DNA of 64,000 bases from Lysinibacillus_B sp031181585 (GCF_047301505.1 NZ_CP154840.1:3348001-3412000), one strand, 5' to 3'; counted from the stretch's first letter, positions 16,292 through 25,958 are shown. Numbers and translations: made by a program. The notes: generated by a model from the sequence alone, not told the origin.

Positions 16292-17172
16292 TGGTAATGA
16301 ACCTTCCTTTCTCCAAACTTAAATTGCAGTATGGTAACAATGAGTACGACAGCGAACAACACAATGGCCTGTGCACTAGCTGTACCAAACTGATAATTAA
16401 CAAATGCCTCCTTGTAAATCGAATACACAACTAAGTTGGTCGACTGGATGGGCCCTCCTTTTGTCAAAATATCGATTTGGCCAAAGCTCTGGAATGCATT
16501 AATTAACGAAATGGTAATGATGAAAAATAATGTAGGAGATAAAAGCGGAATGGTGATTCGGCGCAGTTTTGTAAAATAGCCTGCCCCGTCTATCGTTGCA
16601 CTTTCATAAAGGCTTTCATCAATATTTTGCAATCCTCCCAGAATGACGAGAAAGTTAAAACCGATATTCATCCAGATGGTCGTTAGAGAAACCGAAAGCA
16701 AGGCCCATTCAGGATCCAGCAGCCACTGAACTGCCGGCAGATTGATCGCTTTTAAAATATTATTAAATGCCCCAACCGATGGATGAAATAGGAACAGCCA
16801 TACAACCGCTGATGCTGCAACAGAAATACCCATCGTCGAAGAAAAAATTGTTCGGTAAAAGCCGATTCCTTTTAACTTCTCATTTGCCAAAATGGCCATG
16901 ACAAGCGCGATCAATACGCTCACCGGTACGGTATAGATGACAAATAACAAGGTCGCCTTCATACTATTGCGGAATTCATCCGATGAAAAAATATACGTAT
17001 AGTTTTCTATGCCATTAAAATAGACAGGCAGGCCATTTTGATTCGTTAAAAAGAAGCTTAAATAAATTGTTTTTGCCATCGGATAGAACACAAACATGCC
17101 AAAGAGGATAATGGAGGGAAGGAGGTAAAGCAGCCCTACTCTCACGTTTACAGACCGTTTCCACAGCTTCAT
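16288..17172 (-). CDS. ugpA: ABC importer permease (UgpA-like)
   Basis: A 294-residue MalF-type permease with six transmembrane segments, the first at about residues 11-32. Its EAA loop is ESATIDGAGYFTKLRRITIP near residue 190. It sits 12 bases after ugpC and overlaps ugpE by 4 bases. Together with UgpE it would move the ligand delivered by UgpB. Confidence 0.88.
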   Translation of the reverse strand: MKLWKRSVNVRVGLLYLLPSIILFGMFVFYPMAKTIYLSFFLTNQNGLPVYFNGIENYTYIFSSDEFRNSMKATLLFVIYTVPVSVLIALVMAILANEKLKGIGFYRTIFSSTMGISVAASAVVWLFLFHPSVGAFNNILKAINLPAVQWLLDPEWALLSVSLTTIWMNIGFNFLVILGGLQNIDESLYESATIDGAGYFTKLRRITIPLLSPTLFFIITISLINAFQSFGQIDILTKGGPIQSTNLVVYSIYKEAFVNYQFGTASAQAIVLFAVVLIVTILQFKFGERKVHYQ

Positions 17173-17184
17173 CTACTCCACCCC

Positions 17185-18273
17185 TTACCCTTTCATCCCT
17201 TTTTGGATGATTTTTTCTGTCTCCGGATCAAACAAGCAAATTTCCTCTTCGTTAATAGAAAATTCAAGTGATTGGCCGATTTTATAATGCCATTGCCCTC
17301 CCCATTTACAAATCCATTCTTCTCCGTCCAAATCGAGAGAAATTAACGTTTCGTTCCCTAAAAGTGCGACATTGACAACTGGCGCCTTGTAAACCCGGCC
17401 TCCCTCTGCTGGCCGTGTCAGGTGCTCCGGTCGCACTCCCAAAATGACACTTTCCGGCAGTTTCTCTGAAAGCCGCGCTTCAATGGGAATGGTAATCATG
17501 GAACTGAGCTGAATGGTATGTGCGGCTGCTTGTACATTTGCTTTTTTCAGATTCATCGGGGGTGAGCCAATAAATGTAGCCACAAAGGTATTTTCCGGAA
17601 AATTGTAAATATCCATCGGGCTGCCGATTTGCTGGGCAACTCCTTTATCCAAAATCATCATCCTGTCTCCCATGGTCATTGCCTCTACCTGGTCATGGGT
17701 AACATAAATCATTGTAAAGCCCAGCTTTTTCTGCAAACGCCGAAGCTCAGATCGCATATGGGCACGCAGTTTCGCATCAAGGTTCGAAAGAGGCTCATCC
17801 ATCAAACAAATTGGCTGCTCATTTACAATGGCTCTTGCCAGGGCAACACGCTGGCGCTGCCCTCCCGACAGCTGACGCGGCTTCCTGCTTAGATAATCAC
17901 TTAAGCCAAGCATGCCCGCTACTTCTTCTATCTTCTCCTTGCGAACTTGTTTTCCAAGCTTCTTCACTTGGAGACCAAAGCCGATGTTTTCCGCTACTGT
18001 CATATGTGGATACAAAGCATAATTTTGAAACACCATCGTAATTCCGCGCTTGCTCGGATGAATGTCATTGACGACCTCTTCTCCGAAAATCAAGTTTCCT
18101 GCTGTAATTTCCTCCAGACCAGCAATGACCCGAAGCATTGTACTCTTTCCGCATCCAGATGGACCTACTAGGACAAAAAACTCTCCCGGCTCTACTTCTA
18201 CATTGATGTCACGGAGCACTTCCGTCTGTTTATCATAAGATTTTTTTACATTTTCTAGCTTAACTCTTTCCAT
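17185..18273 (-). CDS. ugpC: ABC importer ATPase (UgpC/MsmX type)
   Basis: A 362-residue ATPase of the MalK/UgpC group. Walker A GPSGCGKST near 38, signature LSGGQRQRVALARA near 135, Walker B CLMDEPLSNLDAK and switch histidine YVTHDQ are all present. A C-terminal regulatory TOBE-type domain covers about 240-362. The frame is open to 18342, but the ATG at 18273 starts the family-typical MERVKLENVKKSY and has AGAAGG just before it, so it is preferred. It is the first gene of the operon and may also energise other sugar importers. Confidence 0.9.
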   Translation of the reverse strand: MERVKLENVKKSYDKQTEVLRDINVEVEPGEFFVLVGPSGCGKSTMLRVIAGLEEITAGNLIFGEEVVNDIHPSKRGITMVFQNYALYPHMTVAENIGFGLQVKKLGKQVRKEKIEEVAGMLGLSDYLSRKPRQLSGGQRQRVALARAIVNEQPICLMDEPLSNLDAKLRAHMRSELRRLQKKLGFTMIYVTHDQVEAMTMGDRMMILDKGVAQQIGSPMDIYNFPENTFVATFIGSPPMNLKKANVQAAAHTIQLSSMITIPIEARLSEKLPESVILGVRPEHLTRPAEGGRVYKAPVVNVALLGNETLISLDLDGEEWICKWGGQWHYKIGQSLEFSINEEEICLFDPETEKIIQKGMKG

Positions 18274-18379
18274 GCACCTTCTTCTCCCCCTTCTCGACGG
18301 GCTAACGCTCCTTATAAGGACATTATAAAAGGCTGATATCAAGGAACCGTTAACTCCGTATGAATTTTCTGTAAATTGG

Positions 18380-18408
18380 TTGTGTCGGTCTTTGAATCAC
18401 TATATTCT
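18380..18408 (+). promoter_or_regulatory. promoter of the divergent glycerophosphodiesterase gene
   Basis: TTGTGT (18380-18385) and TATTCT (18403-18408) with a 17-bp spacer, about 50 bp before the ATG. No clear PhoP direct repeats (TTAACA-type) were found in the ugpC-GDPD interval. Confidence 0.45.
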
Positions 18409-18460
18409 AAATAACGAAGAAGTTTTACTATTTTTCAAAGGAAAGTAGGGACAAACAAAA

Positions 18461-19195
18461 ATGAAGCTATTTGCACATAGGGGATTTAGTGGGAAGTTTC
18501 CGGAAAATACACCGCTCGCTTTCCATAAGGCAGCGGAGCTGGACGTATTTGGCGTAGAGTTTGATGTCCATCTGACAGCAGATCGGCAGCTGGTAGTTAT
18601 TCATGACGAAACAATTGATCGTACGTCAAATGGTTCTGGTTTTGTAAAGGATATGACACTAGACGAGCTGCGGCAATATGATTACGGGCGTTGGTTTGGA
18701 GAACAATTTGCGGATGAAATAATTCCTACACTTGGAGAAGTCTTTGCTATTTTCAAGGAGACAGAACATCTCCTGAATATTGAGATCAAGTCCGATATTT
18801 TTGAATACGAAGGAATAGAAAACCTCATTTCCGAGGAAATTAATGCTGTTGGTTTGCAGGAACGTATCATTGTGTCTTCCTTTAATCATGAAAGTATCCA
18901 GCGATTTCATCAATTGCAGCCTACGATTCAAACTGGCGTGCTATTTGGCTCTCTTATTGTTCAGCTTGAATCGTATGTAAAATCCCTGCCTGGTGATGCC
19001 CTGCATATTCCTTACTACCATACTTTTCGTGAAATTATACAAGAAGCTATCAGCAATGGCGTCATCGTCCGTACTTTTACGGTAAACGATGAGACGATTG
19101 CAAGACAGCTGCAAACGGCTGGTGTGGATGCTATTTTCACGGATGTGCCTGATATAATGCTCGCTGCACTAGGTAAAAATCATACTAACCATTAA
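18461..19195 (+). CDS. ugpQ: Cytosolic glycerophosphodiester phosphodiesterase (UgpQ-like)
   Basis: A 244-residue GDPD with no signal peptide. Catalytic features are H5-R6 in FAHRGFSG, E34 and D36 in VEFDVHLT, H49 in VVIHDETIDRTSNG and E/K in LNIEIKSD. It hydrolyses glycerophosphodiesters to glycerol-3-phosphate plus an alcohol. The divergent arrangement with an Ugp-type importer matches the UgpBAEC-UgpQ logic: diesters taken up by the importer are cleaved inside. A GGAAAG ribosome site lies about 14 bases upstream of the ATG. Confidence 0.9.
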   Translation: MKLFAHRGFSGKFPENTPLAFHKAAELDVFGVEFDVHLTADRQLVVIHDETIDRTSNGSGFVKDMTLDELRQYDYGRWFGEQFADEIIPTLGEVFAIFKETEHLLNIEIKSDIFEYEGIENLISEEINAVGLQERIIVSSFNHESIQRFHQLQPTIQTGVLFGSLIVQLESYVKSLPGDALHIPYYHTFREIIQEAISNGVIVRTFTVNDETIARQLQTAGVDAIFTDVPDIMLAALGKNHTNH

Positions 19196-19661
19196 AGTTT
19201 GCTATTAGCAGGCTATTTACAGTTTCCCAAACCAAATGTTTTTCCGCTGTCGCTGTATTTCAGAATGAAAGCTAATCATTCAGTTAAAGTACTTCGTTTT
19301 GCTCTTCCTATATTCTTATAGGAAGAGTAAGCGGGGACATTTCCTAATAGCCCCCCTCTCCTTATTAGAAATAACATATATTATGTCTTACTTTTCCCTC
19401 TGAATTACCTCCTTATTTTTCCAAAATCAATAACCATTACTTAAAATACCTTTACAAATACTTCTTATAGAGGATGAATTCGACCAGCCTTCTATTATAA
19501 CTCAATATATACATTTATATGATTTTTTTCTAATATATAACTAATCTGCATAGATAGGTGGGATGACGATTCTAAAGTGGGACATACGACTTTTTTAGGC
19601 AGTAGATGTCGGGAAAAATGGCTTTCACTTATTTATTATTTTCTTGAGGGAGATAAATTTT
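19196..19661. other. Intergenic stretch between ugpQ and the AraC gene
   Basis: About 466 bp without a supported gene. It holds one strong hairpin at 19302-19327 (arms CTCTTCCTATA and TATAGGAAGAG, loop TTCT) without a T-tract on the plus strand. The remainder is AT-rich. The promoter of the AraC gene must lie near its end, but no convincing -35/-10 pair was found. Confidence 0.6.
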
Positions 19662-20507
19662 ATGGAATGGCTGGAACGAATGAACAACGTACTGGATTAT
19701 ATTGAACGAAATATCGACGGAGATATAAGCTATAAGGATATTGCCAAGATTGCTCATACATCGGAGTATCATTTCTCTCGTATGTTCTCTTCTCTTGCTG
19801 GTATATCGCTTTCTGAATATATAAGAAGAAGACGCCTAACTCTTGCGGCATTTGAAATTCAAAAAAGCAATGTGCTGATAATAGATATCGCAGCAAAATA
19901 TGGATATGAATCTGTAGATTCATTTACACGTGCTTTCAAAAAGACACACGGTCTAACTCCTTCTTCCGCCAGAAAACATGGAGTAGAATTAAAAGCCTTT
20001 CCTAAAATCTCTTTTCAAATTTCCATAAAAGGAGACACAGAAATGGATTACAGAATAGAAAACATTGATTTTGAGCTGCGAATCATTGGAAGAAGCAAGC
20101 CTGTCAAAACAGCTAGAGCTTTTAAGACAATTCCTACATTGTGGAACAGCGCCAAGAAAGATGGCTTTATGCAGGAGCTGATCGATATGTCATGGGAAAA
20201 CCCAAAATGTTCACTTGAAGGGCTTCTAGGGATTTGCGGGAAGGAAGCATCCATCACAGATGATGAGTTTGCTTATTTTATGGGAGTAAGATATGATAAC
20301 GAGCCGCCAAGCGATATGGAGATTCTCACGATTCCTCCAAATACATGGGTGGTTTTCCCGAATATTGTAGAGGCATGGAAGAGATTATATACAGAGTGGG
20401 TTCCAACCTCAGGATACGAGTTAGCTAATTTACCTTGTATCGAATGCTATTACGGACCAAAGCATAAGCCAAAACATGAATTGTGGGTTCCTATTATTTC
20501 TAGATAA
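19662..20507 (+). CDS. AraC-family regulator with GyrI-like ligand domain
   Basis: A 281-residue regulator. Residues 1-105 contain the two helix-turn-helix units of AraC/XylS proteins (ISYKDIAKIAHTSEYHFSRMF, then LIIDIAAKYGYESVDSFTRAFKKTHGLTPS in the second). Residues 125-281 match the GyrI-like effector-binding domain (IPPNTWVVFP, then YTEWVPTSGYELANLPCIECYY, ending ELWVPI). The loop after VVFP is shorter than usual, so the pocket may differ. The ATG at 19662 follows GAGGGAG by 9 bases; a TTG at 19644 is less likely. No obvious target gene is adjacent. Confidence 0.87.
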   Translation: MEWLERMNNVLDYIERNIDGDISYKDIAKIAHTSEYHFSRMFSSLAGISLSEYIRRRRLTLAAFEIQKSNVLIIDIAAKYGYESVDSFTRAFKKTHGLTPSSARKHGVELKAFPKISFQISIKGDTEMDYRIENIDFELRIIGRSKPVKTARAFKTIPTLWNSAKKDGFMQELIDMSWENPKCSLEGLLGICGKEASITDDEFAYFMGVRYDNEPPSDMEILTIPPNTWVVFPNIVEAWKRLYTEWVPTSGYELANLPCIECYYGPKHKPKHELWVPIISR

Positions 20508-20540
20508 AGCATAAGAGATATATTAAATAACAAAATTCAA

Positions 20541-20574
20541 AAAAAAACGAGTGCAATGAGCACTCGATTTTTTT
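20541..20574. terminator. bidirectional terminator between the AraC gene and sufB
   Basis: Arms CGAGTGC and GCACTCG with loop AATGA, a run of A on the left and T on the right. It closes the suf operon and the convergent AraC gene. Confidence 0.88.
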
Positions 20575-20576
20575 GA

Positions 20577-21974
20577 TTATCCGATAGAACCTTCCATCTC
20601 GAACTTGATCAGACGGTTCATCTCTACTGCGTATTCCATTGGAAGCTCTTTTGTAAATGGCTCGATGAAGCCCATTACGATCATTTCTGTCGCTTCTTCT
20701 TCTGAAATACCACGAGACATCAGGTAGAACAATTGCTCTTCAGATACTTTTGAAACTTTTGCTTCGTGCTCTAAAGATACATTGTCATTTAAGATTTCGT
20801 TGTATGGAATTGTGTCTGAAGTAGACTCGTTATCCATGATTAATGTATCACACTCGATGTTAGCACGTGCACCAGTAGCACGAGGACCGAAGCGAACGAT
20901 ACCACGGTATGTTACTTTACCGCCTTGTTTTGAAATCGATTTTGATACGATTGTTGAAGATGTGTTTGGTGCTAAGTGAATCATTTTCGCACCAGCATCT
21001 TGGTGCTGACCGCGGCCAGCTAATGCGATAGATAATGTCATACCACGAGCGCCTTCACCTTTAAGGATACAAGCTGGATATTTCATCGTTAATTTTGAAC
21101 CGATGTTTCCATCGATCCATTCCATCGTACCATTTGCTTCAACAACTGTACGTTTTGTTACTAGGTTGTAAACGTTATTCGCCCAGTTTTGGATCGTTGT
21201 ATAACGGCAGTAAGCATCCTTCTTAACGATGATTTCTACTACTGCTGAGTGTAATGAATTTGTTGTATAAACAGGAGCTGTACATCCTTCTACGTAGTGT
21301 ACGTGTGCACCCTCATCAACGATGATCAATGTACGCTCGAATTGACCCATGTTTTCAGAGTTGATACGGAAGTAAGCTTGTAATGGTGTTTCTACTTTCA
21401 CACCTGGTGGTACATAGATAAATGAACCACCTGACCATACTGCGGAGTTAAGGGCAGAAAATTTGTTGTCTGCTGCTGGAATAACTGTACCCCAGTATTG
21501 TTTGAAGATGTCTTCGTTTTCACGAAGCGCTGAGTCTGTATCTTTAAATACAATCCCCATATCTTCAAGGTCTTGTTTCATGTTGTGGTAAACTACTTCA
21601 GATTCGTACTGAGCAGATACACCTGCCAAGTATTTTTGTTCTGCTTCTGGGATACCTAATTTATCAAATGTACGTTTGATTTCTTCAGGTACTTCATCCC
21701 ATGATTTTTGTGTAGCTTCAGACGGTTTTACGTAGTACGTAATTTCGTCGAAGTTTAATGCAGAAAGGTCGCCGCCCCATTGTGGCATTGGTTTTGAATA
21801 GAAGATTTCTAGAGCGTTCAAGCGGTATTCTAACATCCACTCCGGCTCTTCTTTCATTTTTGAAATTTCTCGAACGATTTCTTCAGTCAATCCACGTTTT
21901 GAACGGAAAATTGATACGTCCTTATCATGGAAGCCATATTTGTAATCGCCGATATCAGGCATCTTTTTCGCCAT
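20577..21974 (-). CDS. sufB: Fe-S cluster assembly scaffold SufB
   Basis: A 465-residue SufB with the family opening MPDIGDYKYGFHDKD, the central GGSFIYVPPGV and EGCTAPVY segments, and the C-terminal YLMSRGISEEEATEMIVMGF signature shared with SufD. It forms the SufBCD scaffold on which [4Fe-4S] clusters are built. It is the last gene of sufC-sufD-sufS-sufU-sufB, separated from sufU by an unusually long, structured spacer. A GGAGG site lies just before the ATG. Confidence 0.97.
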   Translation of the reverse strand: MAKKMPDIGDYKYGFHDKDVSIFRSKRGLTEEIVREISKMKEEPEWMLEYRLNALEIFYSKPMPQWGGDLSALNFDEITYYVKPSEATQKSWDEVPEEIKRTFDKLGIPEAEQKYLAGVSAQYESEVVYHNMKQDLEDMGIVFKDTDSALRENEDIFKQYWGTVIPAADNKFSALNSAVWSGGSFIYVPPGVKVETPLQAYFRINSENMGQFERTLIIVDEGAHVHYVEGCTAPVYTTNSLHSAVVEIIVKKDAYCRYTTIQNWANNVYNLVTKRTVVEANGTMEWIDGNIGSKLTMKYPACILKGEGARGMTLSIALAGRGQHQDAGAKMIHLAPNTSSTIVSKSISKQGGKVTYRGIVRFGPRATGARANIECDTLIMDNESTSDTIPYNEILNDNVSLEHEAKVSKVSEEQLFYLMSRGISEEEATEMIVMGFIEPFTKELPMEYAVEMNRLIKFEMEGSIG

Positions 21975-22005
21975 GTTGTCTCCTCCGTTCGTTTATAGAA
22001 AAGTT

Positions 22006-22107
22006 GCTAAAGCGCTCGATCACCTGCGCTAAATGCGAGTCTGAGATGCAGCTATCTTCGATCACACAGCTGCCCATCTCACTTCCCGGGCAAACCAGCG
22101 CTTTAGC
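22006..22107 (-). other. Structured intercistronic element between sufU and sufB
   Basis: A perfect 11-bp inverted repeat (GCTAAAGCGCT at 22006-22016 and its complement at 22097-22107) encloses a second nested pair, GAGATGCAGCT against AGCTGCCCATCTC. The 102-nt unit lies in an operon whose other junctions overlap or are under 20 bases. It has no T-tract. It could be an mRNA processing or stability element that sets the amount of SufB. Confidence 0.55.
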
Positions 22108-22133
22108 CTGACAGTTTGTTACTATCGTGATAA

Positions 22134-22577
22134 CTACTCGTTACCCTTTTTAACGCCTTGTTCCATTGCTTTCCAAGCAAGCGTTGCACACTTAATACGT
22201 GCTGGGAATTTCGCGACACCTTGTAGTGCCTCTACATCTCCCAAATCATATTTATCTACGTCAAACTCTTCACCTAGCATCATTTTCGAGAAAATTTCCG
22301 CCAGTTCAAGTGCTTCTTCTTTCTTTCTGCCCTTGATAATCTGTGTCATCATAGAGGCGGAAGACATGGAAATGGAGCAGCCTTCGCCATCGAATTTTGC
22401 GTCCCGTACAATCCCGTCTTCTACTTTTAGTGTCAAATGTATACGGTCACCGCAAGTTGGGTTGTTCATATCAATTGTAACACTTTCATCTTCCAAAGAC
22501 CCTTTGTTACGCGGGTTTTTATAGTGATCCATAATAACTGAGCGATACAGCTGGTCAAGGTTATTGTTAAAAGACAT
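22134..22577 (-). CDS. sufU: Zinc-dependent sulfurtransferase SufU
   Basis: A 147-residue IscU-like SufU. The zinc and sulfur-accepting ligands are C42 and D44 (TCGDR), C67 (GEGCSIS) and C130 (IKCATLAW). SufU takes persulfide sulfur from SufS and hands it to SufBCD; in Gram-positive bacteria it is a transfer protein and not the scaffold. The frame opens at 22661, but the ATG at 22577 has AAGGAG 8 bases before it and matches the family start. It overlaps the sufS end by 11 bp. Confidence 0.95.
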   Translation of the reverse strand: MSFNNNLDQLYRSVIMDHYKNPRNKGSLEDESVTIDMNNPTCGDRIHLTLKVEDGIVRDAKFDGEGCSISMSSASMMTQIIKGRKKEEALELAEIFSKMMLGEEFDVDKYDLGDVEALQGVAKFPARIKCATLAWKAMEQGVKKGNE

Positions 22578-23793
22578 CGTTAAAATACTCCTTCGCCGAA
22601 CGCAATCCTGCAACAAGTGCATCAACATCTGCTTCATCATTGTACATATAGAAGCTTGCACGAGCTGTTGCTGTTACTTGAAGCCATTTCATCAGCGGTT
22701 GGGCACAGTGATGCCCAGCACGTACAGCGATACCATTCATATCTAATACTGTTGCTACATCATGTGGATGTACATCATCAAGATTGAATGTTACCAAGCC
22801 ACAGCGCTTGTTCGCATCACGCGGTCCATAAATTGACAGGCCATCAATTGTTTCCATTTGATCCATCGCATATGCTGCTAGCTTATGCTCATATGCTTCA
22901 ATTTTCTCAAGGCCGATTTCTTCTAGGAAATCGATGGCTGCACCAAGTCCAATTGCACTCGCAATGATTGGTGTACCTCCTTCAAATTTCCACGGAAGCT
23001 CTTTCCATGTCGAGTCATGAAGGCCTACAAAGTCAATCATTTCTCCGCCAAATTCAACCGGCTCCATGTTTTCAAGGATTGCTTGTTTTCCATATAATAC
23101 CCCGATACCTGTAGGACCACACATTTTATGGCCTGAGAAGGCTAAAAAGTCGCAATCGATGTCCTGAACATCAACTTTCATATGGGGAACAGCCTGTGCC
23201 CCATCAACGACCATGATCGCTCCATTTTCATGGGCAATTTTAGCAATCTCTTTTATTGGATTTATTGTACCAAGGACATTTGAAACCATCATAACAGATA
23301 CGATTTTTGTTTTCGGCGTAATTGTCTTACGAACCGTATCAAGTGAAATCGTACCGTCTGCCTCTAAATCCAAGTACTTTAACACAGCGCCTTTTTCTTT
23401 TGCAACCTGCTGCCAAGGGATAATGTTTGAATGATGCTCCATATAGGAAATCACAATCTCATCACCTTCCTGGAGCGTTTGACGAGCATACCCTCCAGCA
23501 ACCGTGTTTAGAGAAGTCGTTGTACCACGAGTAAAAATGACTTCTTTCGTCGAATTTGCATTGATGAATTTGCGCACTTTTTCACGTGACCCTTCATACA
23601 GGTCCGTAGCACGGTTTCCTAATGTATGAACACCTCGGTGGACGTTTGAATTGTCAAGTTCATAGTACTTTCTCATCGCTTCGATTACTTGAATTGGTTT
23701 TTGAGACGTTGCTGCACTATCAAGGTAAACAAGTGGATGCCCGTTTACTTCTTGATTCAAAATTGGAAAATAGCGTTTAATTTCTTGATTCAT
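22567..23793 (-). CDS. sufS: Cysteine desulfurase SufS
   Basis: A 408-residue class V aminotransferase fold PLP enzyme that removes sulfur from cysteine. The PLP lysine is K223 (FSGHKMCGPTG) and the persulfide cysteine is C363 (RAGHHCAQPLM). Class II features (short catalytic loop) fit a SufU-dependent enzyme. The start overlaps the sufD stop (TAATG) and the end overlaps sufU, so the three genes are translationally coupled. Confidence 0.97.
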   Translation of the reverse strand: MNQEIKRYFPILNQEVNGHPLVYLDSAATSQKPIQVIEAMRKYYELDNSNVHRGVHTLGNRATDLYEGSREKVRKFINANSTKEVIFTRGTTTSLNTVAGGYARQTLQEGDEIVISYMEHHSNIIPWQQVAKEKGAVLKYLDLEADGTISLDTVRKTITPKTKIVSVMMVSNVLGTINPIKEIAKIAHENGAIMVVDGAQAVPHMKVDVQDIDCDFLAFSGHKMCGPTGIGVLYGKQAILENMEPVEFGGEMIDFVGLHDSTWKELPWKFEGGTPIIASAIGLGAAIDFLEEIGLEKIEAYEHKLAAYAMDQMETIDGLSIYGPRDANKRCGLVTFNLDDVHPHDVATVLDMNGIAVRAGHHCAQPLMKWLQVTATARASFYMYNDEADVDALVAGLRSAKEYFNDVF

Positions 23794-25100
23794 TATCGCA
23801 CTTTCCTTTCGATAACCTCCGTCAGCTGCTTTTTAACGCCCTCAATCGGCAAGTTAGTAACAACTGGCGCAAGGAATCCGTGAATTACAAGGCGCTCTGC
23901 TTCTGCTTTCGAAATTCCGCGGCTCATCAAATAGTACAGTTGAGTCGGGTCAACACGTCCAACAGATGCTGCGTGTCCTGCTGTTACATCGTCTTCATCA
24001 ATTAAAAGGATTGGGTTAGCATCGCCACGTGCTTTTTCAGAAAGCATCAATACGCGTGATTCTTGCTCAGCGTTTGCCTTTGTTGCACCATGTTCGATTT
24101 TACCAATACCATTGAAAATAGATTGTGCTGCTTCTTTCATTACACCATGAGTCAGGATCTGCCCATCAGAGTTTTTACCCCAGTGGCGAACTTCTGTAGT
24201 GAAGTTTTGCTTTTGCGTGCCGCGGCCAACTACCACTGTTTTTGTATCAGCAGCAGAACCGTCACCTACTAGGTGTGTAATGTTTTCAGCAATTGTATCT
24301 GAATCGTTCATTAGGCCAAGAGCCCAGTCAATTTTTGCATCGCGTGTTAGATGTGCACGGCGGTTAACATACGTAGTATAACCCTTTGCCAATACATCTA
24401 CAGCACCAAAAGTAACTTGTGCATTATCTTTTACAATTACTTCCGCGATAATGTTTGCTTGACCTTTCGCTTCTTCTACAGTCGAAACATACGTTTCTAC
24501 GTATGTAACAGCCGAAGATTCTTCAGCTACCACTAAAACGTGATTGAATAATGAAGCTTCTTCGTTGTCGTTTAGGAACACAACTTGAAGCGGCTCATCA
24601 ATAATTACGTTGCGCGGTACATAAACGAATACCCCGCCGTTGACTAATGCTGCATGGTAAGCAGCCAGCTTGTGCTCATCCACTTTGACAGCAGTTGTCA
24701 TGAAGTATTTCTCTACTAATTCAGCATGGTCACGGATTGCTGTTTCAATGTCCGTGAAAATCACACCTTTTGATGTCAGCTCTTCTGATACTTTAATGAA
24801 AGCCGGTGTGTTATTGCGTTGGATATAAAGATTTTCCTGACCTTCAATGTCGATTATTGCCTTCACTTCTTCAGGAAGCTCTTCTAAAGATGCGAACTTT
24901 GCTGAGTCCACCGTGTGAACAGGGAATTCTGTAAAGTTCCATTTTGTAATGTTCGTTTTATCTGGTTTTGGTAGCGCTAGTTCAGCTGCCTTTTCAAGAG
25001 CTGCAACGCGGAAATCAGCAAATGCTGCCGGTTCGTTGTTGTTTTGCGAGAACGAACGTACTTCTTGTGCTGATAACGCCAATTTAGTTTCAACCGTCAT
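23793..25100 (-). CDS. sufD: Fe-S cluster assembly protein SufD
   Basis: A 435-residue SufD with the paralogous SufB fold: GGVFVYVPRNV near 146, the central VGRGTQKQNF stretch, and the ending QLYYLMSRGISKAEAERLVIHGF. It pairs with SufB and recruits SufC. It starts 18 bases after sufC with a GGAGG site. Confidence 0.96.
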   Translation of the reverse strand: MTVETKLALSAQEVRSFSQNNNEPAAFADFRVAALEKAAELALPKPDKTNITKWNFTEFPVHTVDSAKFASLEELPEEVKAIIDIEGQENLYIQRNNTPAFIKVSEELTSKGVIFTDIETAIRDHAELVEKYFMTTAVKVDEHKLAAYHAALVNGGVFVYVPRNVIIDEPLQVVFLNDNEEASLFNHVLVVAEESSAVTYVETYVSTVEEAKGQANIIAEVIVKDNAQVTFGAVDVLAKGYTTYVNRRAHLTRDAKIDWALGLMNDSDTIAENITHLVGDGSAADTKTVVVGRGTQKQNFTTEVRHWGKNSDGQILTHGVMKEAAQSIFNGIGKIEHGATKANAEQESRVLMLSEKARGDANPILLIDEDDVTAGHAASVGRVDPTQLYYLMSRGISKAEAERLVIHGFLAPVVTNLPIEGVKKQLTEVIERKVR

Positions 25101-25118
25101 CTCTTTCGTCCTCCTTAA

Positions 25119-25898
25119 TTATGCTTCTTGACCAACTGTTTCGTCTTCAATACCTAATTCTTTTTTAATCCACTCATAGCCTTCAGCTTCTAAGCGTTGA
25201 GCTAATTCAGAACCGCCTGATTTTACGACACGGCCTTGCATCATAACGTGTACGTGATCTGGTGTGATGTAGTTTAATAGACGTTGATAGTGCGTGATCA
25301 TCAAGCAGCCGAAGCCTTCGCCGCGCATTTCATTGATACCTTTTGAAACGATTTTCAATGCATCGATATCTAGACCTGAATCGATTTCGTCAAGAATAGC
25401 GAAAGTAGGCTTGATCATCATTAATTGAAGAATTTCGTTACGCTTTTTCTCACCGCCAGAGAAGCCTTCGTTTAAGTAACGTTGACCCATTTCTTCCGGC
25501 ATTTCTAAAAAGTCCATTGTTTTATCTAATTCACGGATGAATTTCATTAAGGAAATTTCATCACCTTCTTCACGGCGTGCATTGATTGCAGAACGCAGGA
25601 AGTCTGCATTTGTAACACCAGAGATTTCTGAAGGATATTGCATCGCTAGGAATAGACCAGCTTGCGCACGCTCATCTACTTCCATTTCTAATACGTTCTC
25701 GCCATCAAGTAATACTTCACCTTGTGTTACTTCGTATTTAGGGTGACCCATGATTGCAGATGCTAATGTAGATTTACCAGTACCGTTTGGACCCATGATC
25801 GCATGTACTTCGTTTGTGTTAATAGTTAGGTTTACACCTTTTAAAATCTCTTTGCCGTCAATTTCAACGTGAAGATTTTTGATTTCTAAAGTTGCCAT
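25119..25898 (-). CDS. sufC: Fe-S cluster assembly ATPase SufC
   Basis: A 259-residue ABC-type ATPase. Walker A GPNGTGKST near 36, signature FSGGEKKRNE near 145 and Walker B ILDEIDSGLD near 168 are intact. It drives conformational changes of the SufB-SufD pair and is cytosolic, without a membrane partner. It is the first gene of the operon with GGAGGG before the ATG. Confidence 0.97.
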   Translation of the reverse strand: MATLEIKNLHVEIDGKEILKGVNLTINTNEVHAIMGPNGTGKSTLASAIMGHPKYEVTQGEVLLDGENVLEMEVDERAQAGLFLAMQYPSEISGVTNADFLRSAINARREEGDEISLMKFIRELDKTMDFLEMPEEMGQRYLNEGFSGGEKKRNEILQLMMIKPTFAILDEIDSGLDIDALKIVSKGINEMRGEGFGCLMITHYQRLLNYITPDHVHVMMQGRVVKSGGSELAQRLEAEGYEWIKKELGIEDETVGQEA

Positions 25899-25958
25899 AA
25901 GTTACCCTCCATATGTTCAATTGAATGGATATTCCATTACTTATTTTCATCATAAACC

